Assembly: GCF_016545825.1 (NCBI RefSeq)
Contig: NC_052621.1
Location: 21,788,940 to 21,852,939 of the forward strand
DNA from: Eucalyptus grandis
Taxonomy: Eukaryota; Streptophyta; Magnoliopsida; Myrtales; Myrtaceae
Direction of reading: 5' to 3'
Length of the DNA stretch: 64,000 bases
Of the stretch, positions 11,312 to 23,719 are shown in pieces; positions within the stretch are counted from its first letter, which is position 1; the number at the start of each line of letters is the position of its first letter. Made by a program: the position numbers and the translations under genes. The notes under the pieces are model-generated. The model searched no databases, was not told the DNA's origin, and saw only the letters and a program-made list of their open reading frames with translations.

Positions 11312-14300
11312 TCATTTGAATCCGAATGCACGCTTAGCAGAGTCGAGAGTATTAGACAGAGGCATAGCAATTGTCACTGGTCCAACGCCTCCTGGCACGG
11401 GAGTAATGGCTGACACAACTTTGATTGCTTCTTCATAGCAAACGTCTCCTATGATGCGGGAACCTTGGTCAATGCCAGGATCCTCCATGACAGTAAATTG
11501 CTCAAAATGGAAACAGAGCAGAGCAAGCTAGTTCTTTCGAGTGGGACTGAGGAACAATCATTAGTTCTCAGGAAACTACATGTTAAGTGACCACTTATAC
11601 CGCAGGAGCTACTTACACAAGATTATCGACATTAATGAGCATTTATACATCAACCCTAACTGTGATTTGAAGCTCCCCTCTGTCAGAGTGAGGACCTTAC
11701 AGTTCTAGATCTATTTGCTAATTTTAGTGACCATGAATCAAAGCTTTCATAAGGAAATCCAGCAAGCAGACCTAACATTTTCTAAGGCTTTGCCCTTTCT
11801 CAATCCTTGATTGTTCACTCATCATTTCTTTTCTGAAAGACCCACTTTTCTTTTAAGCCTTCCCCCTCAAACATCTCTTCCCTGAGCATAGTGCAGCATA
11901 TCTGCATACATGCATTGAGTAGATCACAGGTACAAGACCACCTGAAACAATAAAAAAGCAAAAAGACAAAACCACCCTCAAATTTTCCATAGTTACACCT
12001 TGGCAGCCTCTAACTTCAAATCCTACACCTTGCACCCTCTAATTTCAAGACCTCACATGACATATCTTGAGGTTTCAAAAGAGCTAATCTTTGCACCCTC
12101 CAGTTTCCGTACTTTTGGAATGGTGTTAAACTTCAAGGTAGAAAGTCTAAGCTAATGACACCTTATGACACAAAAAGTGGGGTAGAGGTTGTAAGTGCCA
12201 ACCAAGAGAAAGCTTAGTGTAATTTTTTTAATTTTCCCTAACAAAAAGAGTACCGCCCCTGCTTTTCCAATTTTTTCAACATGAAAGATAGAAACCACAG
12301 CATCCTATAACCTATATCTTACTTATAAAGGTCAACACACATTACAATCCAAATTTGCATTCAAGTAAGGCCACACAGTTTGAGAAGGCCATTGGTGCTA
12401 ACTTTCAGTATTTCTACCTGAACTTGATTGGTCCCCATATCCACTACAACAGCTCCCGGTTTTAGCCAACTGCCACGGATTAAATTAGGTATCCCCACAT
12501 CAGCAATCACAATATCAGCTTCTCTTGTAATCTGTTCTGGATTTTTGGTGAAAGAATGTACTGTGCTGACTGTTGCATGGTGCCGCTACCACAGGAATAC
12601 ATTAGAAGAGGATGATATGGAGAGCACCTCAAACAACCAGAGAAATGCAGAAAAAGGCATGCTTACGTGCAATAGCAAAGAAGTGGGTAACCCAACGATC
12701 TTGCTTCTCCCAACAACCACAGCTCTCTTTCCCATGATTTCCACACCAGACCTCAACAACAACTCAATACAACTCTTAGGAGCACAAGGAATAAAAAGTG
12801 GCTCCCTTCCTTTCATGGCAAGGTTTCCCATATTGAGGGGATGGAAGCCATCCACGTCTTTCTCTGGGCTCACAAAATTGATGATTCTCTCCTCATCCAC
12901 ATGCTGGGCAAACATCACATTAGGTGGCATAATTGTAAATATTTCCTTACAAGATGTGTTAAAAGAATGGTAATATCTTATTGAAATTTTTCAAGTCAAT
13001 GAGGAGCTCTAGTCATTGCATCATCCTCCACAATGGAAGATTAAAAGATATAGTATTGAAAAACGATTATGTACAGGTTACACCATTCAATTACTCTACA
13101 GAATGTGTCGGAACATGCGAATGTTCCATTGGCAACAATGAATTAGGCAGACTTGTTTGATGCAGATTACCCAAGAGATTCAAAAGAGAAATGGGAATGA
13201 AGCATAAGTCTAGCTGTAGAAATTACTTGTGGCAAAGGGAGCTGCACAATAATACCATTAACTGATGGGTTATTATTTAATCTGGAAACAACGTGCAGAA
13301 CTTCATCTTCTGTACATTCTTCAGGCAACTCCTCTACATAGGTCGTTATCCCAACTTCTTCACAAGCTTTTAACTTGACACGAATAAAAGTTCGTGAATC
13401 CCTTCTTCCACCAACCAACACGATAGCCAATCCTGGGGATTTTACAATGGTTTCCTTCATTCTGCAAATTTCATTGGCTATTCCTGCTCTAATAGCTCTT
13501 GCGATAGATTTCCCATTTATTACATTAGCAGTTTGCCCATTTGCTGCTTCAAGTAAAAATCATAAAACAGGTTAGTGTGCTATGCACAAGGTAAATGAAG
13601 CAAGCAAAGAAGCAAGGGAAATAGTCCTGCTCAAGCACCTTATATAGAGCTACAAGACAGCAAGTTACCGAAACTCCACAGGTAGAATAATCAACCTTAC
13701 AACTTGGATCGTATGGAATTCCTAATTCTCAAAAGAGTTCTATAGAAACCATTTCCAACCATCTCACTGAAATCTTTAGTGCTTTTGGAGAGTGACTCCT
13801 GTTACGAAAAAGTCCATCAGATCCAAGGAAGCATTTTGTGGTCCTTCATATGTCGATGCACACGAAAGCATAGTAAAAAGATGATTTTCGAAAGTAGTCC
13901 TACGCCTGCTTTCGCTTCTGCTTTTCCTACATATGCACAGATTAATTTTATCCCCAACAAGTTTTATATGCAGAAGTCACAAAAGTTACCGAGGAAAGTT
14001 GTGTCTCAACTTCACTCAAGAAGAACCCAACCTTTTTCTAATACAAAGAAGATAAACCCATCATTTTTTTTTTTTTTTTTGGCAGGATTCAACAACTTAC
14101 AGTCGGCACTGGATTCACCATTATACTTCATAGGATCGCTAATGAATCCGAAACACAACGACGACGAGGACAGCTGCACCTCACGATCAAAACTACGACA
14201 TCGAAAGCCAAAACACCCGAACCCAAAAACCGCTTCAAGGCAATCAGCATGCTGCCGAACGAAACATGGAGAACAAGTCTCCGACAACGGAAAAGAAGAG

Positions 14301-14628
14301 GCAACGTGCAGAGGACACTCACGTCAACCCTCGAAGCGACCCCAACAGACTCGAGTAACACGCCTTTCACACGCCCGAGAGCAAGTCCAGGCTCATCGCC
14401 ACAGGTGGCAAAAGGGTGGCGGGCCGGTCGCGGGAAGGACGATACCTGAAGACTGGGAACGGAAGGCGCTGGAGTTGGGGCAGGGCACCATCCAAACGTC
14501 GGGGGGTTCGGGCCCAGCAGCTTCAAATGCGAAGACAGCGAAGACGAAGAAGGCGATGATGAAGACGTCGACGAGTGGAGGGTCTTCCTTCCCAGCGACC
14601 GCCAGCTCGCCGCCCACGGGCCTCGCAT
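11312..14628 (-). pseudogene. FOLD2: FOLD copy 1: methylenetetrahydrofolate dehydrogenase/cyclohydrolase, frameshifted
   Basis: This is the paralogue of the intact gene at 42727-46060. Family members are bifunctional NADP-dependent 5,10-methylene-THF dehydrogenase/5,10-methenyl-THF cyclohydrolases of one-carbon metabolism; the Ser/Arg-rich leader suggests mitochondria. Exons on the minus strand are 14446-14628, 13227-13546, 12667-12903, 12418-12585 and 11312-11482. Exons 2-5 keep [21 protein letters not shown] and TPVPGGVGP. Exon 1 is one base shorter than in copy 2 (183 against 184 bp), because a 7-base purine run near 14502-14508 has lost one base. The frame therefore shifts inside the leader and exon 2 is misread. 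The acceptor before exon 5 has also lost about 20 bp of upstream pyrimidine tract. A conserved Leu near the C terminus is Pro. Translation from an internal Met in exon 2 would give a shorter protein, but it is unproven. I call it a young pseudogene. Confidence 0.82.
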
Positions 14629-15058
14629 TGTACGTGCTCTAGGATAGGCGTCGCCGGCCGGCTCGCTCAACCACTGAATGCTTCGGATAACTTGGGATGG
14701 GCGTCGCAGGTTCTACTTCGCAATTTCTAAAGTTCCAACCTTTATGAGGGGGACCTCCAGATCCTGAAGGAAGTCGGCAATTTTTAGCTCCATCCTTTTC
14801 CCAGAAAAATCCCACAAAAAAATCTTAAAACTTTTTTTCATGAGCACCATTGTTCTAACTTTTTTTTCGACTCATGAATATTAAGAACTTGCATCGATGA
14901 TCAAAAATGCTTTCCATCCATCTGACCGTTTGAAATTTGACGCGACAGCTTGGGTGATCATTAAAAATCTGACGTGATTATACGTGTGTTCATTACCTTC
15001 TCAAATTCATTAGTTTAATATTATCTAAAAATATTATCATGTTTTAACAATAACCATA

Positions 15059-15568
15059 AGAGTTAATACCAAAAACCCAAACTGGTATATCTGTGACAAA
15101 TTTACCCAAAACTATTTTTTTTACCACAAAAAACCCCAAACTGGTATACCTTTGATAAATTTACCCAAAACTAGTACACTTGTGACAAATTTACCCTCGG
15201 TTAATTTTTGTTAAATTTTACTGTTAAAATATTAAGTTAAATGACACGTGACAGTTAATTGATATACCAATTTGGGATTTTACGCTCCATTTGTCATAGT
15301 TTACAATTTTTGTGATTTTTTTGTGATATTAATCCAATTTAGCGGATGGTATATTTGTTACAAATTTATTAGTTTTGGGTTTTTTGCGGTCGAATAAATT
15401 AGTTTGGGGTAAATTTGTCATAAATGTACAAGTTTAGGGTTTTTTTATGGTCAGTCGGGGTAAATTTGTTATAGGTGTATCAGTTTGGAGTTTTTTATGG
15501 TCAAAAAAATAGTTTGGGGTATATTTGTCACAGGTGTACCAGTTTGAGGTTTTTCAGGGTATTAACCC
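15059..15568. mobile_element. MITE with about 55-bp TIRs and 8-bp target duplication
   Basis: The left arm starts 'agagttaatacc' and the right arm ends 'ggtattaaccc'. The two arms are inverted copies for about 55 bp, through 'caaactggtatacc' and 'gtgacaaatttaccc' words. The 8-bp direct repeat 'taaccata' flanks it at 15051-15058 and 15569-15576. Copy 2 of the segmental duplication has the uninterrupted site near 46495. Eight-bp duplications suggest a hAT-like origin. There is no coding capacity. A sibling lies at about 62543-62998. Confidence 0.85.
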
Positions 15569-15769
15569 TAACCATATACAAAGTCCAACGAAAGATCTTA
15601 TTGGGTAAAAGGTACAAGTTTAAGATTATTGGTGAGACAAAAAAAAAATTAGGTATTAATGTCCATTGAGAAAAATGTACAGGATATTTTGTGAAATTAT
15701 TCTTCTTTTCTCAATGACCGACGGATCCTTAATTCAATTCCTACCCTAAAAAATATTATCAAACTTTTA

Positions 15770-18336
15770 ATCATGAATAATAGCAGGAATTTAAGCGGAA
15801 ACAACTTGAACGGCTCTGTTCCTCGAACTCTCTTGAAGAAGAAGGCAGATGGAACGTTGCTACTAAGGTTCGCTCATTTCCACACTGTTGTAATATTACA
15901 TTTAATCGCTTATTCTGCTTCTTCTTCCTATGCATGCAATACATACAGAGGGTGGGATATCCATGAATTCATGGGCTAATCTTTCGGCTGTGACATGTAC
16001 CATCGACATTTTTTGACAGCTTATATGGAAATCCAAATCTTTGCCGATCCGACAATTGTCAGATCAGCAATGTGCAGCCAAAGAAAAAGGGCCTCTCTAT
16101 TGCTCCAATCATCCATCAGTTGCAGCCGTTCTGGTCTTGATTTTATCGGGAGCTCTTGCAGTATTGTGGATAATCAGAAGAAGATAAATCCAAAGTAACT
16201 CTTTTGCATATTGCATGTGCAAGGAATATCAAAAGTTTTACATGTGATTTTGTCAGTCCAGATTTGAACCCCAAACTGGTTTAACTGGTCCAATTGCTCG
16301 TGGCCCTTCCTACAATTGGGCCTGGGAAAAGTGAACATGACACACCAACTTGTTTTCGCTCGAGTAATCACGTTTCTATGTCATCACCGTTTCATGTTCA
16401 AAAACTTTGCACATGTTATTGATTAATGATATCATAATTGCAACAAGGCTTACCCACAAGTGTAAATAAAGTCATTTCTAGGTATACTTCATTTGGTTGA
16501 GGTAACATGCTTCACTCTATTTGGTTTGTTTTCCATGACACGGTCTTTTCTTAGAATAAGTCAATTACATACTTCTTCAAAATAGTTCTGTTTGCAGTGA
16601 ATGCATATACTATCATACTGAAGATCATGACCCGATAACTCTGTCCAGGTTACTTAATTGCCTTTTCATTTCTCCAGATGTTACTACTAGTGCTACTACT
16701 ATGACTACCAACTCTACTAGAGGATTTATTGGGACATTAAATTTGTCAAAAAATCGACTTTTTACATCTACTGAGGCTACGAGAATTATTGATAACTTTA
16801 GAAGGGTTTGGGAAAGTTTACTTCCGCAAACTTAATGATGGCACTGAAGTTGCGGTATAAATGTTATCTCAATCATCAAAGCAAGGCTACAAGGAGCTTC
16901 ACGTAGAGGTTCGGAAAATTAGTGCAACTAGAATCGACATCATGTTCTCGATCTTTTGGGCGTTCTACTCATGGCAAGCTCTGAAACCTTGATGTGCAGG
17001 TGCAACTCCTGAGGTTCGGATATTGCGAAGAATATGAAAACATGGCACTGATTTATGAATTCATGTTCAATGGAAATGTTCGGCAACATTTGTCAGGTTT
17101 GCCTGATATTTCCTTCTCCAAATTCTAACCAGATAAAGCATCGCTTAGACTCTCGTTATATGACAGCACGACAAGTGTCGAGTTATATTTTATCTCAACT
17201 CTGTTCTTTGACAGTTCAGGCCTTTGGATTAATCGGTCAAGTTACGTAGTCAATAAAAACACATTGGAAATAAAAATTAACTTTCTCAGTGAATGAACAA
17301 GATGGTGAACAGGGTTTTATATCTTTCATGATTGGAATACTTCCTTAATCCTCTACTTTCAAGCAGCACAAAACCCGAATGTTTTGAGTTGGAGCCAGAG
17401 ACGACAAATCGCAATCAATGCAGCTCAAGGTACATAAAGTAAATTGATGAAATCTTTGTTCACATTTCCACAAGTTGAGCAACACAATACATTTCATGAA
17501 GTTTCCTTTTTCGCTGGTGGTGCAGGGTTGGAGTACCTGCACAATCGTTGCAAAGCCCCCATTGTTCATAGAGATTTAAAGACGTCCAATATTTTACTAA
17601 ACAAAAACTTGCAAGCGAAGATTGCTGATTTTGGATTATCGAAGGCATTTGTAACAGAGCTTCAGTCTCATATTTCGACTCGCCTTGCAGGAATGCCTGG
17701 TTATCTTGATCCAGAGTAAGCAACTCTAACCGACAACTTTGAATACAAATACTATTCCACTTAAGAAGCAGAATAAATGTACTAATATAGACCATCAAGA
17801 GAGGCCTATACATTTTATTCATACATGTTTATGTTGGATACACGTATGTAGGTACGATTTTGAAAGGCAATTTCGGCTATCATTGTACTAATCAAAGCAA
17901 CAATTCCTTTTGAATCTCAGGTTTCATTCATCTGCAAACTTGGGCAAGAAGAGATGTGTACAGCTTTGGCGTAGTTATTTGAGTTAATCACAGGCCACCC
18001 TGCAATTATAAGAAGTTCAGAGGGCAGCAGCATACACATACTTCACCGGGTGACTCCACTCATAGAAAGAGGGGACATCCAGAGCATTGTCGATCCGAGG
18101 TTAAATGGCCAATTCAGCATCAATTCTGCATGGAAAGCGGTGGAAATAACCATGTTGCGTGTGTCGATGATAGCGGTCCAAAGGCCAGATGTAGACCGTG
18201 CTCTGTCGGAACTAAAAGAATGCTTGACAGCAGAGATCAGTTCAGGAAGAAGCCAAGGAATGGGAAATAGTAAGAGACGAAGTGAGTCTTTTGAGATGAC
18301 CTTAATTGACGTTGATAGCGCTCCGAGTGCTCGTTA
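15770..18336 (+). pseudogene. Malectin/LRR receptor-like kinase pseudogene (3' part)
   Basis: Exon-like blocks follow the order of plant LRR-I receptor kinases (senescence-induced, IOS1-like). There is the last LRR (NLSGNNLNGSVP, 15785-15870), a juxtamembrane block containing NPNLC (16025-16150), and a kinase N-lobe (16680-16930) with GFGKVY and LNDGTEVAV. Next are GYCEEYENMALIYEF (17010-17095), NPNVLSWSQRRQIAINAAQ (17370-17430), and HRDLKTSN with DFGLS and GYLDPE (17525-17717). The C-terminal lobe runs 17985-18336, ending DVDSAPSAR. The codon for the ATP-binding lysine after VAV is TAA. Other stops and frameshifts interrupt the juxtamembrane block and the region after GYLDPE. The extracellular malectin domain and most LRRs are missing. 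A full gene would be a plasma-membrane kinase; this one cannot be. Confidence 0.85.
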
Positions 18337-18639
18337 ACCATACTTCATCTATAAAGGTTATCATGTCCACCTTCCTTGTAAAGTTGATTATTGGATCGAA
18401 CAGATTTGAAAACTTTATGTGCAAAGTCTGCCCTTGTGACTTCAAATTGCGAGTGTTGTATATTAAGGTTGTTGCATTTATAGCTTTGTGAATAAATGAG
18501 TGAACGGTGAGTTCAATAGACACTTTGGCCCCTCTTTACAAGGCTACAAACTGTACAGCTATCAAGACGTTGATAGCTAGCGTTGGTCAGTTATCCATGT
18601 GAACCCCTCTATAATGAAGCACAGGAAAAATGAATTTCT

Positions 18640-20041
18640 TTCATTATGATACTATCTGTTTTATAAACCCAGTCATCTTGACAATCTTTGCCAACCACAA
18701 CCACCTAAGTACTAGCCACCTGGCCATGGCCATAATGAGAATCCCGAAGAGCAGCACTCACCTCATCCAATCAGTATCGCCTCTCATCGAACAAGAGGAT
18801 ATAGAGAGCATCATGGATCAGAGGCTACAAGGGCGGTTCAGCGCCGCATCCGCTTGAAACTAGTCGAGGCAGCAATGCCGTGCTTGGCCATGACTGCGAA
18901 CGAGAGGCTGAACATGAACGCACGTGCTGTTGGAGCTGAAGGAATGCTCGACTCTTTTTAGGCAAGGTACCTGATGGATCAAGGGATTATGTTCTGCTTC
19001 ACCCTTCACGATCGCTGCTTATGATTTGGATATATGCCTGTGAAAAGGTCCCACGAGACAGTGCTCGATGTGCTCCAAAACCTTCTTTTTGGGTTTTGTA
19101 ATTGTGGACGATGTGATTTTCTTTGATGATATGATAGCACTTCAAGGTTTTGCATGTACCATATCTGCCTATGAACTCAGTGAGAGACAATATTGAAGAA
19201 AGAAACTGCTGCTTTGCAATGAAAGGACAAAAATTACTTTATATCTATCGGCCGAGTAATCTAACAAATCTTTTACCACATGTCATGTGAGCTAGTAAAT
19301 GTGTGCACGTCTTGCGTGTTCCCACAAGAAAAGAACACTTTAAGTATTAAACCAAGCCACTTAATGAATTCATAAGAATCTACATTGATCTTGTTTCAAT
19401 ATAGAATGAAAGAGAAATATAGGGCAATATTTGCTCCGATACCTTGATGCGTAAGTGCAACTCCTTATTGTCGTTCATCGTAGAAATCTAGCTTCACTTA
19501 TCGGACATTGCAAAGAACTTGAAAACATGGGCGTTGATTCACGAATTCATGCCCAATTAAAATGTTCACCCACATTAGTCCAGTTTGATGCTCCTTTTTG
19601 CATATTCTTGCCAGGTCAAGTATCTCTTAGACTCTCAATATGTGACAGCACAACATGCATCGAAATATATTTCTTTCTCAACGTTCTTTGATAGTTCAGG
19701 TTTTTGCATTAATTGGTCAAGTATCATATTCATTAATAGCACCATGGAGATAAACTTAACTTTCTCAGCGGACGAGGACAATAGTGAGCAGGATTTTACA
19801 TCTTTAACGTTTTTGAAGCTCCTTATTTCTCTAGTCTCCAGCAGCACACAAGCCTTATGTTCTGAGCTGGAGCCAAAGGCTACAAATCGCAAATGATGCA
19901 GCTCAAGGTACATAAAGTAGATTGATAAAAACCTTTGCTCACATTTCCACGAGTTGAGCTTACACAACACATTCCATTAAGTTTTCTCTGTTGGTGATGC
20001 AGGGTTGGGGTATCTGCATTATGGCTGCAAACCTCCCATTA
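18640..20041 (+). pseudogene. Further fragments of LRR receptor-like kinase genes
   Basis: Blocks similar to the pseudogene just upstream reappear out of gene order. A C-lobe piece (18735-18955) reads SVSPLIEQEDIESIMDQRL and is followed by a stop. Then come an N-lobe piece (19455-19560) with RNLASLIGHCKELENM, a block (19835-19900) with VLSWSQRLQIANDAAQ, and AGLGYLHYGCKPPI at 20000-20041, where similarity stops abruptly at a DUF247 fragment. At least one extra kinase gene was once present in tandem here. All pieces are too short and broken to work. Confidence 0.75.
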
Positions 20042-20262
20042 GCGCTGCTTGTGTTTCTCCATTCGGTGGAGGCGGGGGCCGTCGTGGTGGCAGGGACCGA
20101 AAGAGACGACCTGCGGCTGGTGGGCCTTGGGGTTGAGGCCTGTGATGGAGGCGGGGACCCTGTAGATAGACGGGTTCTTCCAGTCCCGTTGCCCGGCGGT
20201 GGGCCTGCACTTGAGATTCTCGTTGACATGAGCGATCCAGTTGGTCTCGTTCGGGTCCAGTG
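20042..20262 (-). pseudogene. Truncated DUF247 gene fragment (N-terminal region)
   Basis: On the minus strand this reads like the first 75 residues of the DUF247 gene at 33470-35082: LDPNETNWIAHVNENLKC, then NPSIYRVPASITGLNPKA, QVVSFGPCH and RMEKHKQR. It begins at the codon after the MLPPPPQ-like start and stops where it abuts the receptor-kinase fragment. It keeps the HKQR segment in frame, which helps locate the missing base in the longer gene. Confidence 0.8.
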
Positions 20263-20396
20263 CAAAAAATCTTTGAATCTCCGGGACAAAATTTTTCGAA
20301 TCCCGGGGATAAAAATTGTTGTTTATTCTTATTTCCTATTAGAAACAACCTCAATATAGGTTGGATTTCCTGAATAACCCGTACAAAAGTTCGAGC

Positions 20397-23300
20397 TGTG
20401 ACATCCTGATTTTCGACCTTGTACTAATTATATGAAATTGGCTTTTCATCGACGCGCCTATGGTCTTTTTTCTCTGAACTAATCACTTACGAGATAACTA
20501 ATCTATCAAGTAAAGCCATTAAGGAATATAAACGAGACCGACTTGAGAATTCGATTAGAAATTGATTGCTCGACCGTGCTAATCGGCAAGGGTTAATACG
20601 ATATCGTTAAAATCGATTAGAGACCGGAGATAGGTCGATTCGACAAGCACGTAATTAAATTATTGGTGATTCAACCTAATTGCAAAATTCATGTCAAACA
20701 GCACTAAATCGATTTTCCTGTCGATTCTGTACTGCGCCGTAATTGAAACCTTGAGATTTTTATGACAATCGAGAATCGACAATAAATCGAGATGCACAAT
20801 GTGGATCGAAAATAATCGACCACGGTCAAACGCGCTAAAAATTCTAAAAGCTATCAAGTAGGTTAGGTCACCTTAAAATCGTGTCCGATTGAATTAACCA
20901 CGAAATTGAACATAGTTTCGGAATCGAAAGTTCCAATGTGTCACGATTTATTTTGGAACGTCAACTCATCTTTTGAAGAATTTTCGACGAGCCTGGACTT
21001 TCAACGAAAATTCAAAATTGGGCAATTTAAATTCAAGAAATTCGGAGGGGCAAAATTAAATGTATTTTTGGCCTCCAAAGTGAGTTAATTGGTGAAGGGA
21101 ATGCAAGAAATTTGTGTGGGCTGCTACCATGGCATGTGTGGCCATTAAATGGAGGTTATTTGGTGTGAAATTGAATTGATTTTTGTGAAGAGCTTGAGGG
21201 GAATGGGTGAAATTCGTAGGGCTGTGGTGGCTGCAACATTTGGAAATCAAACTTGGCTTGTTTGAGAAGATTATGAGGGGAAAATGGCTGCTGGATGAGC
21301 CAGACTGCGCGCCATCCCCGCGCCTGAGCCTAACTGCCCATGCACCGCCGTTTGCCAAGCCCTGCTCGATCGTCGACCAGCCCCTTCGCCAACTACCTCA
21401 GTCGTCCCAGCTTTGCTCCAGCCGCCAACTTGTCGCCACCTAACCGTCTCGCCGTTCCCCGCACCGTTGGCCGAGCCAAGCCTACGACCAACCCCTTGAG
21501 CCGAACCGAAGTTCCAGCTTAGAGCTAAGGCTTGCCGGGTCTTTTTCGGGCCCTTCTGAGCCTCCTTTGGTGTTGACATAGGCCCGAGTCTTGCTCGCCT
21601 TCGCGTCGCCGTCGCCATGAACTCGTTGGCTCGTTAAACCGGTGAGTTTACATTCTAATCCCTAATTATGAGGCTAATTACGCTTAGTGAGGGGTTAGTT
21701 AGCCTAATGAGGGATTAGTGTTAGTTAGTTTATGTAACTAGGTTAGTCAAAATTGGTTTGGTTAAGCAAATTAGTTAGTTAGATGATTTAGCTAGCCAAT
21801 TAGATTAAATTAGTTAGAATGGTTAGATTAATTAGTTAGCTTAGGAGATTAATTTAATTAGTGCACCTAGGTTAGCTTATGATAATTTAATTTAGTGGTT
21901 TAATTTAATCGTTTTGCAATTTATTTATTTAAATGCAATTTATTTAATTATTTATTAATTAGTGAAAATTATACCGGGATAGCGGGTTGTCAGAATTTCA
22001 TGCTAATCGTCGTGGTATTGTTGGTTTGTGCAATTGATTGCTAATTTATGCAATTGGATGGTGAGTGATGATTTTTGAATTATTATTTCAGAAACATGGA
22101 ATTTTGGTATTTAATTAGAAAAATACTAAGTGTCGGTTTTTTACACCAAAAGGATTTTAAGTACTATATAAAATCGTGGAATTTTTAAAGGAGAAGACAC
22201 CACATTTTATGGTTCAATCTAACTGTGTGTCCATGCACAATTATTTTACCAGGTGTTTTTAATATGAAGAAAAATAGACTAAGTACATTACTTGAAATTA
22301 AGGCATTTGAGTGCAAAGCACGATATCTTTAGCCAAGATTTGATGTGCATGTGATCACTATAAAAACCTGTCACCCGATGAAAGTCGGTGGGCGATGCTC
22401 CCATAGGGAATACCCCATATCAACAGATGCAGAATCGCAGCAGAGACCGGATCAATGCTCCTTCGAGAATGCCATCTAGAGGTAGATGTTGTCGTGCTCG
22501 ATGGGGCAAGACGATGCCTAGTTATGCCAGAGGATTGCCGACTGTTGAGTTGGACATAGCCGATGGGTCATAAGAACTGGGACACATGTGAATGATTGAG
22601 ATAGTCATGTCTGATTATGGAACATAATTGTGTGACATGGAATAGAACATGTCATAACAATTTGGCCTTATAATCGGGACCCATGTGAATATTTGATGAT
22701 TGATGTGCAGTGTTGCAGTTGTTAAATATGTTTGCTATATGCATATGTATATGAGCTGTACAAATGTGCAAGGCGGTGCTGAGGCGAGGTAAGTCTTATA
22801 TGATGTGTGCTTAGGTTGCCTCTAGGTGAATTATCTTCCTAATCAGGGTTTAAGGTGTAAACTCGCTAAAACATTGTCTCACCCTATTATGGTTTACAAT
22901 TTTCAGATCCTTAGATAGAGGTACAACAAGTACAAAATGGGGTCCCGCAGATGATGGATTTTGAGCACACCTTTTTCCCTATCCCCGGCACCACCTTGAC
23001 CAGAGAGTTAGTTGAGTCCACAATCTAGGTCGATAAAGGCTTACCCCAGTTGGTACCTCATCGATTCATAACGTGGTTCATTGGCTTTCCTCAAGGGGGT
23101 CGGAAGGGTCCCCTGCAAGATTTCGATGGGCCTCCCGTTGGGACTAGGGAGTGGGAAGTAGGGCATCCCATGGATTTCGACACTCCTAATGGTGTCATGG
23201 TGGACCCGGAACCCATGGCTGTAGAGCCTGGAGTTTAGATAGCTCAATAGCTCCTTTTTGGTTTAAACTCTTGTGTATATAAACTCAGTTTGCTTATAAA

Positions 23301-23506
23301 ATAAGTTTTGTGAAAATTGGTTGTCCTATTTTCCTATCACATGTTTGATTGTTGTCTAGAGATTGTTTATTTCGCTTCCGCATGTACATGAATCATTTCG
23401 CTTCCGCATGTACATGAATCAATTAGGTTAGCAACGTGTCCTGAGAATGTCGTAATTTGATCGACCACCGAGGGATATGCGCACGCTCGAGATTCGGGGC
23501 GTGACA
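20397..23506. mobile_element. Solo LTR, about 3.1 kb (Ty3/Gypsy-like)
   Basis: It begins 'tgtgacatcc' and ends 'gggcgtgaca', giving short inverted ends with TG..CA. It is flanked by a perfect 5-bp duplication 'cgagc' at 20392-20396 and 23507-23511. The interior has no coding frame of note. A homologous unit with the same end logic is at 29868-33213. An LTR this long with TGT(G/A)ACxxCC-type ends resembles those of chromovirus-type Gypsy elements, but the superfamily assignment is inference. A single LTR with a target duplication and no interior is the product of LTR-LTR recombination. Confidence 0.8.
23369..23420 (+). repeat. Perfect tandem duplication of a 26-bp unit
   Basis: The unit at 23369-23394 (starting 'atttcgcttccgcatgtaca') is repeated exactly at 23395-23420, inside the solo LTR close to its 3' end. 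The homologous LTR at 29868 has a single related word near 33110, so the doubling is specific to this copy. Confidence 0.85.
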
Positions 23507-23511
23507 CGAGC

Positions 23512-23719
23512 TCACAAAATACACACAAACAACAATTTAAGGAGAAAAAAAGTTGCTAAAATAGATCTTAGGTCAAGTCGAGTGTGGGTCTCATGTGAGT
23601 CGTTCTGTTAGTATAGCAAAGAAATTGGTCAAAACAAATTAAATTGATCAATTTGGGTCGAATAAATTTCAACCGGATTTACCTGCTTGACGGTCCCCTG
23701 TATAAATCACTTTTTTTGC
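23512..23719. other. No gene recognised
   Basis: AT-rich spacer between the solo LTR and a degenerate direct repeat. No coding signal seen. Confidence 0.4.

Larger units (their letters stand above)
7763..15690. repeat. Segmental duplication, copy 1
   Basis: Starting at 'ataagctaaaa' (7763), this segment matches 35409-46625 in the same orientation through intergenic DNA, a foldback element, the whole FOLD gene and its upstream region, ending near 15690. The match is interrupted only by insertions or expansions in one copy. In copy 1 the extra piece is the MITE at 15059-15568. Differences between copies are scattered substitutions and small indels at the level of a few per hundred bases by eye. 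The copies are about 27.6 kb apart. Confidence 0.9.
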
